Source: JABHGY01 sp964525185 (GTDB taxonomy: Bacteria > Fidelibacterota > Marinisomatia > Marinisomatales > UBA1611). Taken from it: a stretch of 51,442 nucleotides of DNA. Position 1 is the first letter of the stretch; each line of letters opens with the position of its first letter. Where the stretch lies: the NCBI GenBank assembly GCA_964525185.1, contig CAZGFQ010000012.1, positions 1 through 51,442 on the forward strand. Reading direction: 5' to 3'. Of the stretch, positions 18,434 through 26,623 are shown one piece after another. A program made the translations under genes and the position numbers. The notes under the pieces were generated by a model, which ran no database searches, was not told the DNA's origin, and saw nothing but the letters and a program-made list of their open reading frames with translations.

Positions 18434-19246
18434 TTACTTTTTATCCTTTAACTTTTTTTCATTCCAAAGGGCTTCCATTTCATCAAGCGTTGCATCATCT
18501 ACTGATTTCCCTTGAGATTCCAATCCTTTTTCAATATAACTAAAACGGTCTGTAAACTTTTTATTCGTTTTTCGTAATGCATCTTCCGATGAGATTTTCA
18601 AGAAGCGTCCTAAATTCACAATAGCAAATATTACATCACCTATTTCTTCTTCTATATGGTCCTTTGTCCCTTTCGAGTGCGCTTCCTTTAATTCTAATAT
18701 TTCTTCATGGACTTTATCCCAAACTTGTTCTACTTTGTCCCAATCGAAACCCGTATAACTGGCTTTTTCTTGTAAACGTTGAGCTCGCGTTAATGCAGGT
18801 AAAATGACTGGAACTCCATCCAAACGCGATTCTCGGTTTTTTTCTTCATGCTTTACTGCTTCCCAATTTTGTTTAGCGGTAAAAGGTTCATCTGCATTTT
18901 TTTCGCCAAACACATGGGGATGACGTCTCACTAATTTTTTCGTAACTTCATCGAGAGACTCATCAATGCTAAATATTTTTTCTTCGGTTGATATTTGAGA
19001 TTGAAGAACAACATGAAGCATTATGTCGCCCAATTCTTCTTTCAATGTTTCCCAGTCCTCGTGGTCCACGCTCTCAATAACTTCATATGTTTCTTCTAAA
19101 AAATACGGTAGTAATGATTTATGTGTTTGCTCTTTATCCCACGGGCACCCATCTGGTCCGCGCAATTTTTCTACTATATCAATTAATTCCTGAAATTTTT
19201 CTCCTGCTTTTTGTTTGTCTATCTTCAAGACATTAACCCTTTCCAT
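18434..19246 (-). CDS. mazG: nucleoside triphosphate pyrophosphohydrolase MazG
   Basis: 270 residues, two tandem MazG domains. It hydrolyses (d)NTPs to NMP and pyrophosphate and clears aberrant nucleotides. The family opening LRGPDGCPWDKEQTHKSLLP is present. The metal-binding ExxE/ExxD helices are EETYEVIE and EELGDIMLHVV in domain 1, then EEILELKEA and IEEEIGDVIFAIVN in domain 2. The length is normal for the two-domain E. coli type. The ATG lies 22 bp inside the ybeY 3' end, so the two are probably co-translated. Confidence 0.95.
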   Translation of the reverse strand: MERVNVLKIDKQKAGEKFQELIDIVEKLRGPDGCPWDKEQTHKSLLPYFLEETYEVIESVDHEDWETLKEELGDIMLHVVLQSQISTEEKIFSIDESLDEVTKKLVRRHPHVFGEKNADEPFTAKQNWEAVKHEEKNRESRLDGVPVILPALTRAQRLQEKASYTGFDWDKVEQVWDKVHEEILELKEAHSKGTKDHIEEEIGDVIFAIVNLGRFLKISSEDALRKTNKKFTDRFSYIEKGLESQGKSVDDATLDEMEALWNEKKLKDKK

Positions 19247-19665
19247 TTTATTTGCTGTAAATATGTCTCTTCCATTTTGCGCATTTGTTGTTGGTCTTCT
19301 TCAGTCTGATCATCATAATTTAATAAATGTAAACTTCCATGTATAATGAGTCGGGCAATTTCTCTTTCTATCGGCTCTTTAAATATTTGTGCATTTTCTT
19401 TTGCTCTTGGAATACTTATATAAATTTCACCTTCTACTTCTGACTCAGAATAATCATTTAAACGAAAGGCAATAACATCCGTAAGTTGATCCACATTGAA
19501 AAATTCTTTTTTTAGCTGAGAAACCATTTTATCATTTGCAAAAATAAATGTTATGTCACCATTTTCTACTTGTTGATCATGAAAAACGGATTTTGCTAAA
19601 AGTGTACAAATATCCGTTGAAATCGGAGTAAAGGCAGGGTCTATTTCAATCTGAATGGTAATCAA
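19225..19665 (-). CDS. ybeY: endoribonuclease YbeY (16S rRNA maturation)
   Basis: 146 residues. Metal-dependent endoribonuclease for 16S rRNA 3'-end processing and ribosome quality control. Family features are DVIAFRLNDY (normally DVLSFPL), GEIYISIPRAKENA and the metal motif HGSLHLLNYDD near residue 115. In the canonical HxxxHxxxxxH motif the third ligand is His; here it is Asp (and GYDH becomes NYDD). Bacteroidota homologues also have Asp at that place (GYKD), so this looks like a lineage variant, not a loss. It lies 4 bp downstream of the pgpH-like gene, a conserved pairing in many bacteria. Confidence 0.93.
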   Translation of the reverse strand: MITIQIEIDPAFTPISTDICTLLAKSVFHDQQVENGDITFIFANDKMVSQLKKEFFNVDQLTDVIAFRLNDYSESEVEGEIYISIPRAKENAQIFKEPIEREIARLIIHGSLHLLNYDDQTEEDQQQMRKMEETYLQQIKWKGLMS

Positions 19666-19669
19666 TAGA

Positions 19670-22009
19670 TTAAGCTACGTCAACGGGAGATGGTTTTGTT
19701 GCAGGATCATCAGGGTACTCAACACGAATATGATAAATCCCTCTTAAGACAGGAAGCATTCCCGTTTTCCCATCTACTGTTCCTTTAATACGGCGAAGCT
19801 CATCCATTGTTAAGGGACATTCATCTAATTGTCCATCATCAATTCGTGTTTTAATAATTTTATCAATCATGGCATCAATTTTCATTATGTCTGGGTTTTT
19901 TAAAGATTTGACTGCTGCTTCTACAGCTTCACAAATCATCAATATACCAGTTTCTTTTGTATTAGGTTTTGGCCCTGGATACCTAAATTGAGATTCATTG
20001 ACTTTTGAAATGTCACCACCAGCTTCTTCTACGGCCATCCTATAAAAATATTCTACACGAGTTGTCCCATGGTGCATTGGGATAAAATCGCTCACCACAG
20101 CAGGAAGCTTATATTCCTCTGCCAATCGAAGTCCATCGGTTACATGATTTCGAATTATTCTAGCACTCATGACAGATGTCAATTCATCATGTAAATTTTC
20201 ACCACTAAATTGGTTTTCTATGAAATAGTCAGACTTTATCATTTTACCAATATCATGATAATATGCTCCAACCCTACATAATAAAGAATTTGCATTAATG
20301 GCAGCTGTACAAGATTCTGCAAGATTTCCAACAACAATACTATGATTGAAAGTACCGTTGGTTTCTCTCTGAGCACGTTTAAGTAATGGATGATCAAAAT
20401 CTAATAATTCAATCAATGTAAGATTTGTTGTAATACCAAAGCCTATTTCAAATAAACCAATCAGCCCATACGTTACTATGGGCGCTAAAAAGCTGATGAT
20501 GGCAAGAACTTCAATATCAAATAAAATGCTTTGCCATGCGTACGCCTTAAAGAAACCTAAACCAACTACTGCAATAATACTTCCTGCTATTAAAGAAAAT
20601 AACGTAATAAATAGCTGGCTTCGTTTTCTTAAATCCCGAATGTTATAAACAGCAACCGATGATGTAAAGAGAGATACAACAATAAAGTCAAGATTATGTC
20701 CCATCATGATTCCCATTAGTAATGCAATAGATGTTGTGGCCATAAATCCAATCCGACCATCAAACAAAATTGTCAATGCCATTGCTGATACAGTAATAGG
20801 AATAAAGTATTCCGACCAAGAAAATTGAATAACAATAATATTAGCCAACGTCAACTCTAATGCGAAAATTAAAGAAATTAATAAAACCATTTTCCAATCG
20901 TTAAAAATTGAAATACGATAGATTAAAAGGAATGTAAAGAAAAAGGACACAACGACGGAGATAAGGATAAATTTCCCAATATAATTAAAAAAACTTTTTG
21001 TCCATCCTTTTCTGTCTTCTTGTTGTTCGGTAATAAGAGCTAATGAATTTAATTTTTGTAATATATCATCCGTGATTCTTTGGTTTGCATCAACAATCAT
21101 TTCATTTTCTAAAACAACGCCTTGACTACGAGGAACTTTATTTAATGCTTCTTTTTGTCGAGCCTCCGTTGTTTCTCTATTATAAATCAAATTGGGTTTC
21201 ATGAATTCGACCACAATATCATTTCCTAATGGTTGGAAAAATGGTTCACCTTCATATTTTTCTATTACTTCTTTCTTTGCCCGAGTCCATGCGTCTTGAA
21301 GATCATAATAATCTTCTGGTTCAGCCATAATGGGAACTGTACCCTGAATAATTGTAACATCTGAACTAAGTATTTCCGAATAAGGAATATCATAAATGCC
21401 TTCTGCCCATCGATTTTTACAAACTTGAATAAGCTGATCTTTATGTTCGGTTAAAAATTTCTTTTCAATTTTTAAATCCTCGAACAAAAGAAACTTTTGC
21501 CAAGTTTCTTTCCCATTTGCAAATGGATATATTTTATAAAACTCTTTTGTAAGAATATCAAGGTTCGCGCTGTCGGCAACAAAATCTGACCGTGCTTTTT
21601 CATATTGCTTTTGATAACGCCTTTCATACACTAAGCGTTTGGATTCTTCAAATCGCCTTCTTGCGTGACGAATTTCATTTAGAGTTAAAAAGAATTCTTT
21701 TAGAGCGCTTATCTGAACTTTAACAATTGATTCATCTCTGAAAAAAATAAAATCGATTGATTTTAATTTTTCATCTAAATCATTTTTTAGTTTTTTCTCC
21801 GTTTTTTGCACTGGGAATGTAGAAGGAGCAATAACAGCATTTTGTGCAATATCATTAACCTGATAAGTATATTTTAGCGATTTACCACCTGGGAATAGAT
21901 AGGCGATGATAAGCACTAATGTTGTAATGATAAGACCTTGAGGCCAATATTTTTTTACCGGCACCAATAATCCGTCAATCGGAATATCTTTAATTCCCTT
22001 TTTAATCAT
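19670..22009 (-). CDS. pgpH: 7TM-HD family phosphohydrolase (PgpH/YqfF type)
   Basis: 779 residues. One N-terminal membrane helix (about 20-41) precedes a long extracytoplasmic 7TMR-HDED sensor region (about 45-325), followed by seven membrane helices (about 340-555) and a cytoplasmic HD domain. The HD motif is YYHDIGKM (about 582-589), with a preceding FNHSIVVGNLAE metal ligand and a later MPMHHGTTRVEYFY-like segment. Characterised PgpH proteins degrade cyclic di-AMP to pApA, so the same is plausible here. Its 3' neighbour ybeY is the usual partner. The start overlaps the end of the acyl-CoA dehydrogenase gene by 4 bp. Confidence 0.9.
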   Translation of the reverse strand: MIKKGIKDIPIDGLLVPVKKYWPQGLIITTLVLIIAYLFPGGKSLKYTYQVNDIAQNAVIAPSTFPVQKTEKKLKNDLDEKLKSIDFIFFRDESIVKVQISALKEFFLTLNEIRHARRRFEESKRLVYERRYQKQYEKARSDFVADSANLDILTKEFYKIYPFANGKETWQKFLLFEDLKIEKKFLTEHKDQLIQVCKNRWAEGIYDIPYSEILSSDVTIIQGTVPIMAEPEDYYDLQDAWTRAKKEVIEKYEGEPFFQPLGNDIVVEFMKPNLIYNRETTEARQKEALNKVPRSQGVVLENEMIVDANQRITDDILQKLNSLALITEQQEDRKGWTKSFFNYIGKFILISVVVSFFFTFLLIYRISIFNDWKMVLLISLIFALELTLANIIVIQFSWSEYFIPITVSAMALTILFDGRIGFMATTSIALLMGIMMGHNLDFIVVSLFTSSVAVYNIRDLRKRSQLFITLFSLIAGSIIAVVGLGFFKAYAWQSILFDIEVLAIISFLAPIVTYGLIGLFEIGFGITTNLTLIELLDFDHPLLKRAQRETNGTFNHSIVVGNLAESCTAAINANSLLCRVGAYYHDIGKMIKSDYFIENQFSGENLHDELTSVMSARIIRNHVTDGLRLAEEYKLPAVVSDFIPMHHGTTRVEYFYRMAVEEAGGDISKVNESQFRYPGPKPNTKETGILMICEAVEAAVKSLKNPDIMKIDAMIDKIIKTRIDDGQLDECPLTMDELRRIKGTVDGKTGMLPVLRGIYHIRVEYPDDPATKPSPVDVA

Positions 22010-23163
22010 ATAGAAGAAATCTCATTTAATAATTCTCTAAAAATAATTAATCGCTGAATTTCACTAGTCCCTTCACCTATTTCTAGAACTTTTGCATCAC
22101 GGAAAAAACGTTCTACATCAAATTCTTTTACATACCCATATCCGCCATGCACCTGAATTGCTTCTGTTGTCGTTTTCATGGCAACTTCACTTGCAAATAA
22201 TTTTGCCATAGCTGCTTCTTTTGCAACTGAAATACCTTGATCTTTCATCCATGCAGCGTGATAAACTAATAATTTTGATGCTTCAATTTCAGTTGCCATA
22301 TCTGCGATTTTAAAACTAACTGATTGGAACTTGTGAATGGGTTTACCAAAAGCTTCTCTTTCAGAAGAATAGTGTAATGCTTTTTCATATGCACCTAAAG
22401 CAGTACCAACGGATAATGCACCTATTGCAATTCTACCTGAGGTTAATGTTTTAAGAAATGCTTTAAACCCATCGGAAGGTGTTCCCATCATAGCTGATGC
22501 TGGAATAACCATATCATGGAAAAATATTTGCCTCGTGTCGCTGGCTTTCCATCCCATTTTTTTTTCATTAGCTGCAATTTCTAAGCCAGGAGTATCCGTT
22601 GGAATAATAAAAGCACCTACCCCTTTAAAAGTACATCCATCCATGATACGAGATGTAAAGGATAAAACACCAGCCTCACCTGCATTTGTAATAAAAACTT
22701 TTCCACCATTTACAATATATGAATCACCATCCTTTACTGCGGTAGTCTTGGTCGCTCCTGAGTCACTTCCTGCAGATGGTTCAGTTAATCCAAATGCACC
22801 TAACATTTCACCTGAGGCTAACTTGGGTAAATATTTTTCTTTTTGTTCATCATTCCCCAGTTGCAAAAGGGGAAGGCACCCTAAAGAAGTATGGGCTGTC
22901 ATAGTTATTGCTACAGATGCGTCTACGCGCGCCAATTCAATAATGGCAGTAACAAAAGCAACCATATCTAATCCTGCACCGCCATATTTTTCAGGGATGA
23001 CTATTCCCATTAATCCAAGTTCACCCATTTTTGTAACAATTTCCTGAGGAAATGTCTCGTTTTTATCTAACTCAAATGCGATTGGGGCTACTTCTGATTC
23101 TGCAAACTCATGAACCATTTCTTTAATCATCAAATGTTCATCGCTGAAAAAAAGATTATCCAT
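22006..23163 (-). CDS. acyl-CoA dehydrogenase
   Basis: 385 residues, the normal length. FAD-dependent alpha,beta-dehydrogenation of an acyl-CoA, with electrons passed to ETF. Motifs include YGGAGLD in the N-terminal helical domain, FGLTEPSAGSDSGAT in the FAD/substrate region, KVFITNAGEAG, and the C-terminal IQVHGGYGYVKEFDVERFFRD. The catalytic base is Glu364 in IGEGTSEIQR. Closest in pattern to short-chain (butyryl-CoA) dehydrogenases, but chain length cannot be fixed from the sequence alone. First gene of the acd-pgpH-ybeY-mazG run. Confidence 0.93.
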   Translation of the reverse strand: MDNLFFSDEHLMIKEMVHEFAESEVAPIAFELDKNETFPQEIVTKMGELGLMGIVIPEKYGGAGLDMVAFVTAIIELARVDASVAITMTAHTSLGCLPLLQLGNDEQKEKYLPKLASGEMLGAFGLTEPSAGSDSGATKTTAVKDGDSYIVNGGKVFITNAGEAGVLSFTSRIMDGCTFKGVGAFIIPTDTPGLEIAANEKKMGWKASDTRQIFFHDMVIPASAMMGTPSDGFKAFLKTLTSGRIAIGALSVGTALGAYEKALHYSSEREAFGKPIHKFQSVSFKIADMATEIEASKLLVYHAAWMKDQGISVAKEAAMAKLFASEVAMKTTTEAIQVHGGYGYVKEFDVERFFRDAKVLEIGEGTSEIQRLIIFRELLNEISSI

Positions 23164-23225
23164 TTTTATGTATTCCTATGATCTAGAATTATTGTCGGAT
23201 TTAACGATATAAATTTACTAAAACT

Positions 23226-24935
23226 CTATGCAAGAATTGATGGACGAATATCTCTTACATTTAACTGAATTGTTTCTTGTCCTCGCCATCGATTTATTTC
23301 AATTACGAACGCTAAGTCTATTGGGTGTTTATTAATTAAATCTTCATATTTATGTGCAAGGTTAAAACCAATAACAGGAAAAGACTTATTACCAGATTTC
23401 ACTTTAAATCTGATATGATCCCCATTCCCAATAATTTTTGGAATCCCATCTACATCTAAATGAAATGCGCCGAATTTTGGTCTCATATTTTTAGGCCCAA
23501 ATGGTGATAACTTTTCAAGGAATGTCATAAACCGTGTATTGATTTCTTCTAATTTAATTTCCCCATCCAAATATATAGTCGGTTCAAGATCTTTTTGTGT
23601 CAATTGGTTTTCGACGTGAGATAAAAATTCAGAACGAAACGTTTCGAAATTATTTGAATGAAGCGATAACCCCGCAGCCATTGGATGCCCGCCATAATTC
23701 AATAATTGAGAACTCGATTCTTTTAAGGCATTATACATATTTAGTTTTGAAATACTGCGAGCTGACCCTTTTCCATTTCCTTCTTGGTCAAAACCTATAA
23801 TAATAGTTGGGCGATGAAATGATTCTTTTAATTTTGACGCTGCAATACCTACAACACCTGCATGCCAATTATGAGAACCTAACACAATTGCATGATCCTT
23901 TTTTAAATCAACTTCAGCGTTTACTTTTAACATCGCTTCTTCTACAACTTGACTTTGAATTAGCTGTCTTCTTTTATTTTCAATATCTAAATCTAAAGCC
24001 ACTTCCTTTGCAAATGTCTTATCGCGTGTTGTTAATAACTGTACTGATCTATTTGCATCCCCCAAACGACCTGCAGCATTTATCCTGGGAGCAACATTAA
24101 AAACAACCTGACCGACAGAAATAGTATGATTAATATCGACGCCAGCAACTTTTAATAATTCTCGTAATCCTGGCCTATCAGATTCTCTTAGCACTTTTAG
24201 CCCATGATAAACAATTATTCTATTTTCATCTATCATAGGTACTAAATCAGCAGATGTCCCTAAAGCCGCTAAATCGAATAAATCATACACAAGGTTAAAA
24301 GATAAATCTAAAGTTTGAACCAATCCGGTCAATAATTTAATGGCTACTCCGCCACCACATAATTCTTTAAATGGATATTCACAATCTATTTGTTTAGGAT
24401 TTAAAATAGCAACCGCACTTGGGAGATTATCTCCTGGTGTATGATGATCTGTAATAATAACGTCGATCCCGCTTGCATTTGCATAATCCACATGGTCAAA
24501 ATCATTTGTGCCGCAATCGCATGTAATAATGAGTTTTGCTTTACGTTTTTTGGCCGTGTCAATTCCCAAATCAGACATACCATATCCCTCTTTTTCTCTA
24601 TTGGGTATATAAGTAGAAACATTTGCCCCCATATTTTGTAATCCAGTATATAAAATAGATGCAGCTGTTGTTCCATCTACATCATAGTCACCAAATACCA
24701 TTATGAATTCATTTTTTTTTATCGCATAAATAATTCTCTCTACGGCTCGATTCATATTCTTCATTAGAAATGGATCATGAAGCAGATTCAAATCGGGATC
24801 AAAAAAAGAATTTGTTTCAACTGTAGATGACAACCCTCTCTCTGCTAATATACTTGCCATTATAGGAGAAATACGATACTGTGCCTGAATCGAAGATACG
24901 AGTTCAGGATTTGTGTTTGAGAATATCCATTTCAT
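23226..24935 (-). CDS. recJ: single-stranded-DNA-specific exonuclease RecJ
   Basis: 569 residues. 5'-to-3' ssDNA exonuclease for recombination and mismatch repair. DHH-family motifs: FGDYDVDGTTAAS (Asp83, Asp85, Asp87), CDCGTNDFD (139-147), ITDHHTPGD (Asp163, His164, His165), and APRINAAGRLGDA. The DHHA1 motif is LLNYGGHPMAAGLSL, followed by an OB-like C-terminal domain. Complete. It lies 37 bp downstream of rnpB and may share its transcript. Confidence 0.96.
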   Translation of the reverse strand: MKWIFSNTNPELVSSIQAQYRISPIMASILAERGLSSTVETNSFFDPDLNLLHDPFLMKNMNRAVERIIYAIKKNEFIMVFGDYDVDGTTAASILYTGLQNMGANVSTYIPNREKEGYGMSDLGIDTAKKRKAKLIITCDCGTNDFDHVDYANASGIDVIITDHHTPGDNLPSAVAILNPKQIDCEYPFKELCGGGVAIKLLTGLVQTLDLSFNLVYDLFDLAALGTSADLVPMIDENRIIVYHGLKVLRESDRPGLRELLKVAGVDINHTISVGQVVFNVAPRINAAGRLGDANRSVQLLTTRDKTFAKEVALDLDIENKRRQLIQSQVVEEAMLKVNAEVDLKKDHAIVLGSHNWHAGVVGIAASKLKESFHRPTIIIGFDQEGNGKGSARSISKLNMYNALKESSSQLLNYGGHPMAAGLSLHSNNFETFRSEFLSHVENQLTQKDLEPTIYLDGEIKLEEINTRFMTFLEKLSPFGPKNMRPKFGAFHLDVDGIPKIIGNGDHIRFKVKSGNKSFPVIGFNLAHKYEDLINKHPIDLAFVIEINRWRGQETIQLNVRDIRPSILA

Positions 24936-24972
24936 CTAGAAGGAGTCTACGCTTTTGTAATGTTAAATAAAA

Positions 24973-25345
24973 GGAATTGAGTCGGTCTATAAGCCGAGTC
25001 CTGTTCACTCAAATAAATGAGTTTGATGATCATTCGTCTGGGACGATTGTTGCCAACCGCCTCGAGCAACCTACCCGCTCCTCTAATAACGCGGATAACG
25101 TCTTGGAGCCTATTCGGTCTTGCACTGGGTGGGGTTTACAAGCTTTCTATGTCGCCACAAAAACTGGTGGTCTCTTACACCACCCTTTCACCCTTACTCC
25201 GATAAATCGGAGCGGTTTACTTTCTGCTGCACTTTCCATACCCTCACGGATTCCCCGCGTTATGGGGCACCCTATCCTGTAGTGCCCGGACTTTCCTCCC
25301 TAATAACAGTGTTATTAGGGCAATCATCCGACCAACTCAATTCTC
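24973..25345 (-). ncRNA. rnpB: RNase P RNA (rnpB)
   Basis: About 373 nt on the minus strand. The conserved core GAGGAAAGTCCGGGC is at 25284-25298 and the 3' CGGCTTATAGACCGACTC region at about 24977-24995. The two ends pair (GAATTGAGTTGGTCGG with CCGACTCAATTCC). A P3-like hairpin (CCCTAATAAC...GTTATTAGGG) and the AAAGGGTG / GTAAACCCCACCC segments are in the expected order for a bacterial type A ribozyme. The protein-like ORFs here are artefacts. End coordinates are approximate, set by the terminal helix. Confidence 0.95.
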
Positions 25346-25354
25346 AATAATCAG

Positions 25355-26065
25355 TTAAATTTTTTCTTCTTTATCTTTATATAAAAATCGGCCACATGAT
25401 CCGCAATTATGTACCGTTGAAGCATTTTTTATTTCAGAAACTGTTTGTATGGGAACAATTGCGCCACATCCTCCACAAGAATTATTTACAATTTCAACAA
25501 CCGCTAAACCATTTCTTGCATTAATTACTTTCTTATATAGCGCTAAAATTGGAGGCGTAATCGCTTGAACCGCTTCATCTCTCTGAACTTCCAAAACATT
25601 TTTTTCTTCAGCTGATTCTGAAATAACACGTTCTAGTTTTTTTCTACGTTCACCTAAATCTGTGGTTAAAGATTCTAATGATTCTTCTTTTTCAGTTGTA
25701 GATGCTTCCAATGTATCTTTTTCTTGAAGCGATAATAATTCCTCTGTTTCAATTTCATCTCTTTCATGCTTCAAATGATCTATTTCATGCATGATGGCAT
25801 CATATTGTTTATTATTTGTTACTAGAAAAAGTTGATCTTTATGTTTGTCAATTTTTTCCTTTAGGTCTAACAAAGTTCCTTCATTCTTCGAACATGATAG
25901 TTCAATTTGTTTAATTCGTTCTTTATTTTGAGCAACCTCATCAATCAATGCCACTTCTTGGTTTTTTAATTCTTCAACTTTTAATGGCAAATCACCTAAC
26001 AATTCGTCTATATCCGTTAATTGAGTGTCAATGTTTTGAAGCTTTACCAAATTCTCTACAATCAT
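25355..26065 (-). CDS. coiled-coil protein with C4 zinc ribbon (DUF164 / CdsZ-like)
   Basis: 236 residues. Residues about 1-180 are a long antiparallel coiled coil, followed by a C-terminal zinc ribbon with Cys197-x2-Cys200 and Cys221-x2-Cys224 (SCGGCGAIV ... NCGSCGRFL). This architecture is the widespread DUF164 'C4-type zinc ribbon' family. The function is not firmly known; nucleic-acid binding or chaperone roles have been proposed. It lies 10 bp upstream of rnpB, an arrangement I recall from other bacteria. The start is an ATG with a weak GAGG 5-8 bases upstream. Confidence 0.88.
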   Translation of the reverse strand: MIVENLVKLQNIDTQLTDIDELLGDLPLKVEELKNQEVALIDEVAQNKERIKQIELSCSKNEGTLLDLKEKIDKHKDQLFLVTNNKQYDAIMHEIDHLKHERDEIETEELLSLQEKDTLEASTTEKEESLESLTTDLGERRKKLERVISESAEEKNVLEVQRDEAVQAITPPILALYKKVINARNGLAVVEIVNNSCGGCGAIVPIQTVSEIKNASTVHNCGSCGRFLYKDKEEKI

Positions 26066-26085
26066 AATTCCTCTTTAATGCTTTA

Positions 26086-26117
26086 TGTAAAAAAAATGCA
26101 CCTGAACAGGTGCATTT
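26086..26117 (-). terminator. intrinsic terminator after the 68-residue ORF
   Basis: On the minus strand AAATGCACCTG pairs with CAGGTGCATTT around a very tight centre (26094-26117), followed at once by a run of eight T (26089-26096). It should end transcription coming from 26478 and separates it from the zinc-ribbon/rnpB unit. Confidence 0.85.
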
Positions 26118-26271
26118 ACTATAATTATCTTTTTGAAAATAAATTCCAATAGTACAGAGACTATCCAACTGGGCTACTTTTTTCTTTTTCTTCCAATATT
26201 CCATACGTTTTTAGCCTTTGAATTTAAATCTTTATGACAACATTCCGATAGGTATTCTCGTTGATTGACAA

Positions 26272-26478
26272 TTAGAAGCTATTTTGCAATTGTAAATAGT
26301 GTGTTACTTCTGCTAGATTGAGTTTTTTGATGAGAATTTCCCCATCTGGCGATTCCCGAATTAAAGTAACAATTCTTTCAATTATTTCTGAAATCCGCCA
26401 TTCAATATCATCAATAATAATTCTCTTACCAATCAATTGATTTGTTTCTTGATTCAAACTGTCATGTTTAAACTTCAT
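26272..26478 (-). CDS. small hypothetical protein
   Basis: 68 residues, not recognised. The sequence is a soluble mix of charged and hydrophobic residues with a probable beta-turn-beta start (LIGKRIIIDDIEWRISEII) and a helical end (GEILIKKLNLAEVTHYLQL). No signal peptide or cysteine pair is present. It stands alone between gcvP (divergent) and an intrinsic terminator 155 bp downstream. Its codon use resembles its neighbours and it has a downstream terminator, so it may be a real gene of unknown function. Confidence 0.55.
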   Translation of the reverse strand: MKFKHDSLNQETNQLIGKRIIIDDIEWRISEIIERIVTLIRESPDGEILIKKLNLAEVTHYLQLQNSF

Positions 26479-26623
26479 AAATCTTCTTTCAATTCGTTTA
26501 AGCTGTTTAGTTTTTCAAGGTAGAATATAAATTATTTTGAATTCTGTTTAAATTGAAAGCTGAAGTAATTTTCGTTAACCTTTCACCCTAGAATAATTCT
26601 TTTTAACACATTTAAATCAAGCT

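Noticed and set aside
22535..23047. 170-residue plus-strand ORF
   Set aside because: Antisense shadow of the acyl-CoA dehydrogenase gene; proline/serine-rich composition is what the complement of that gene gives.
24977..25350. Three plus-strand ORFs of 62-101 residues
   Set aside because: They lie entirely inside the RNase P RNA gene on the other strand and have no family resemblance.
26028..26204. 58-codon minus-strand ORF starting MEYWKKKKK
   Set aside because: It runs through the intrinsic terminator hairpin and into the start of the zinc-ribbon gene in another frame; composition is an A-rich artefact.
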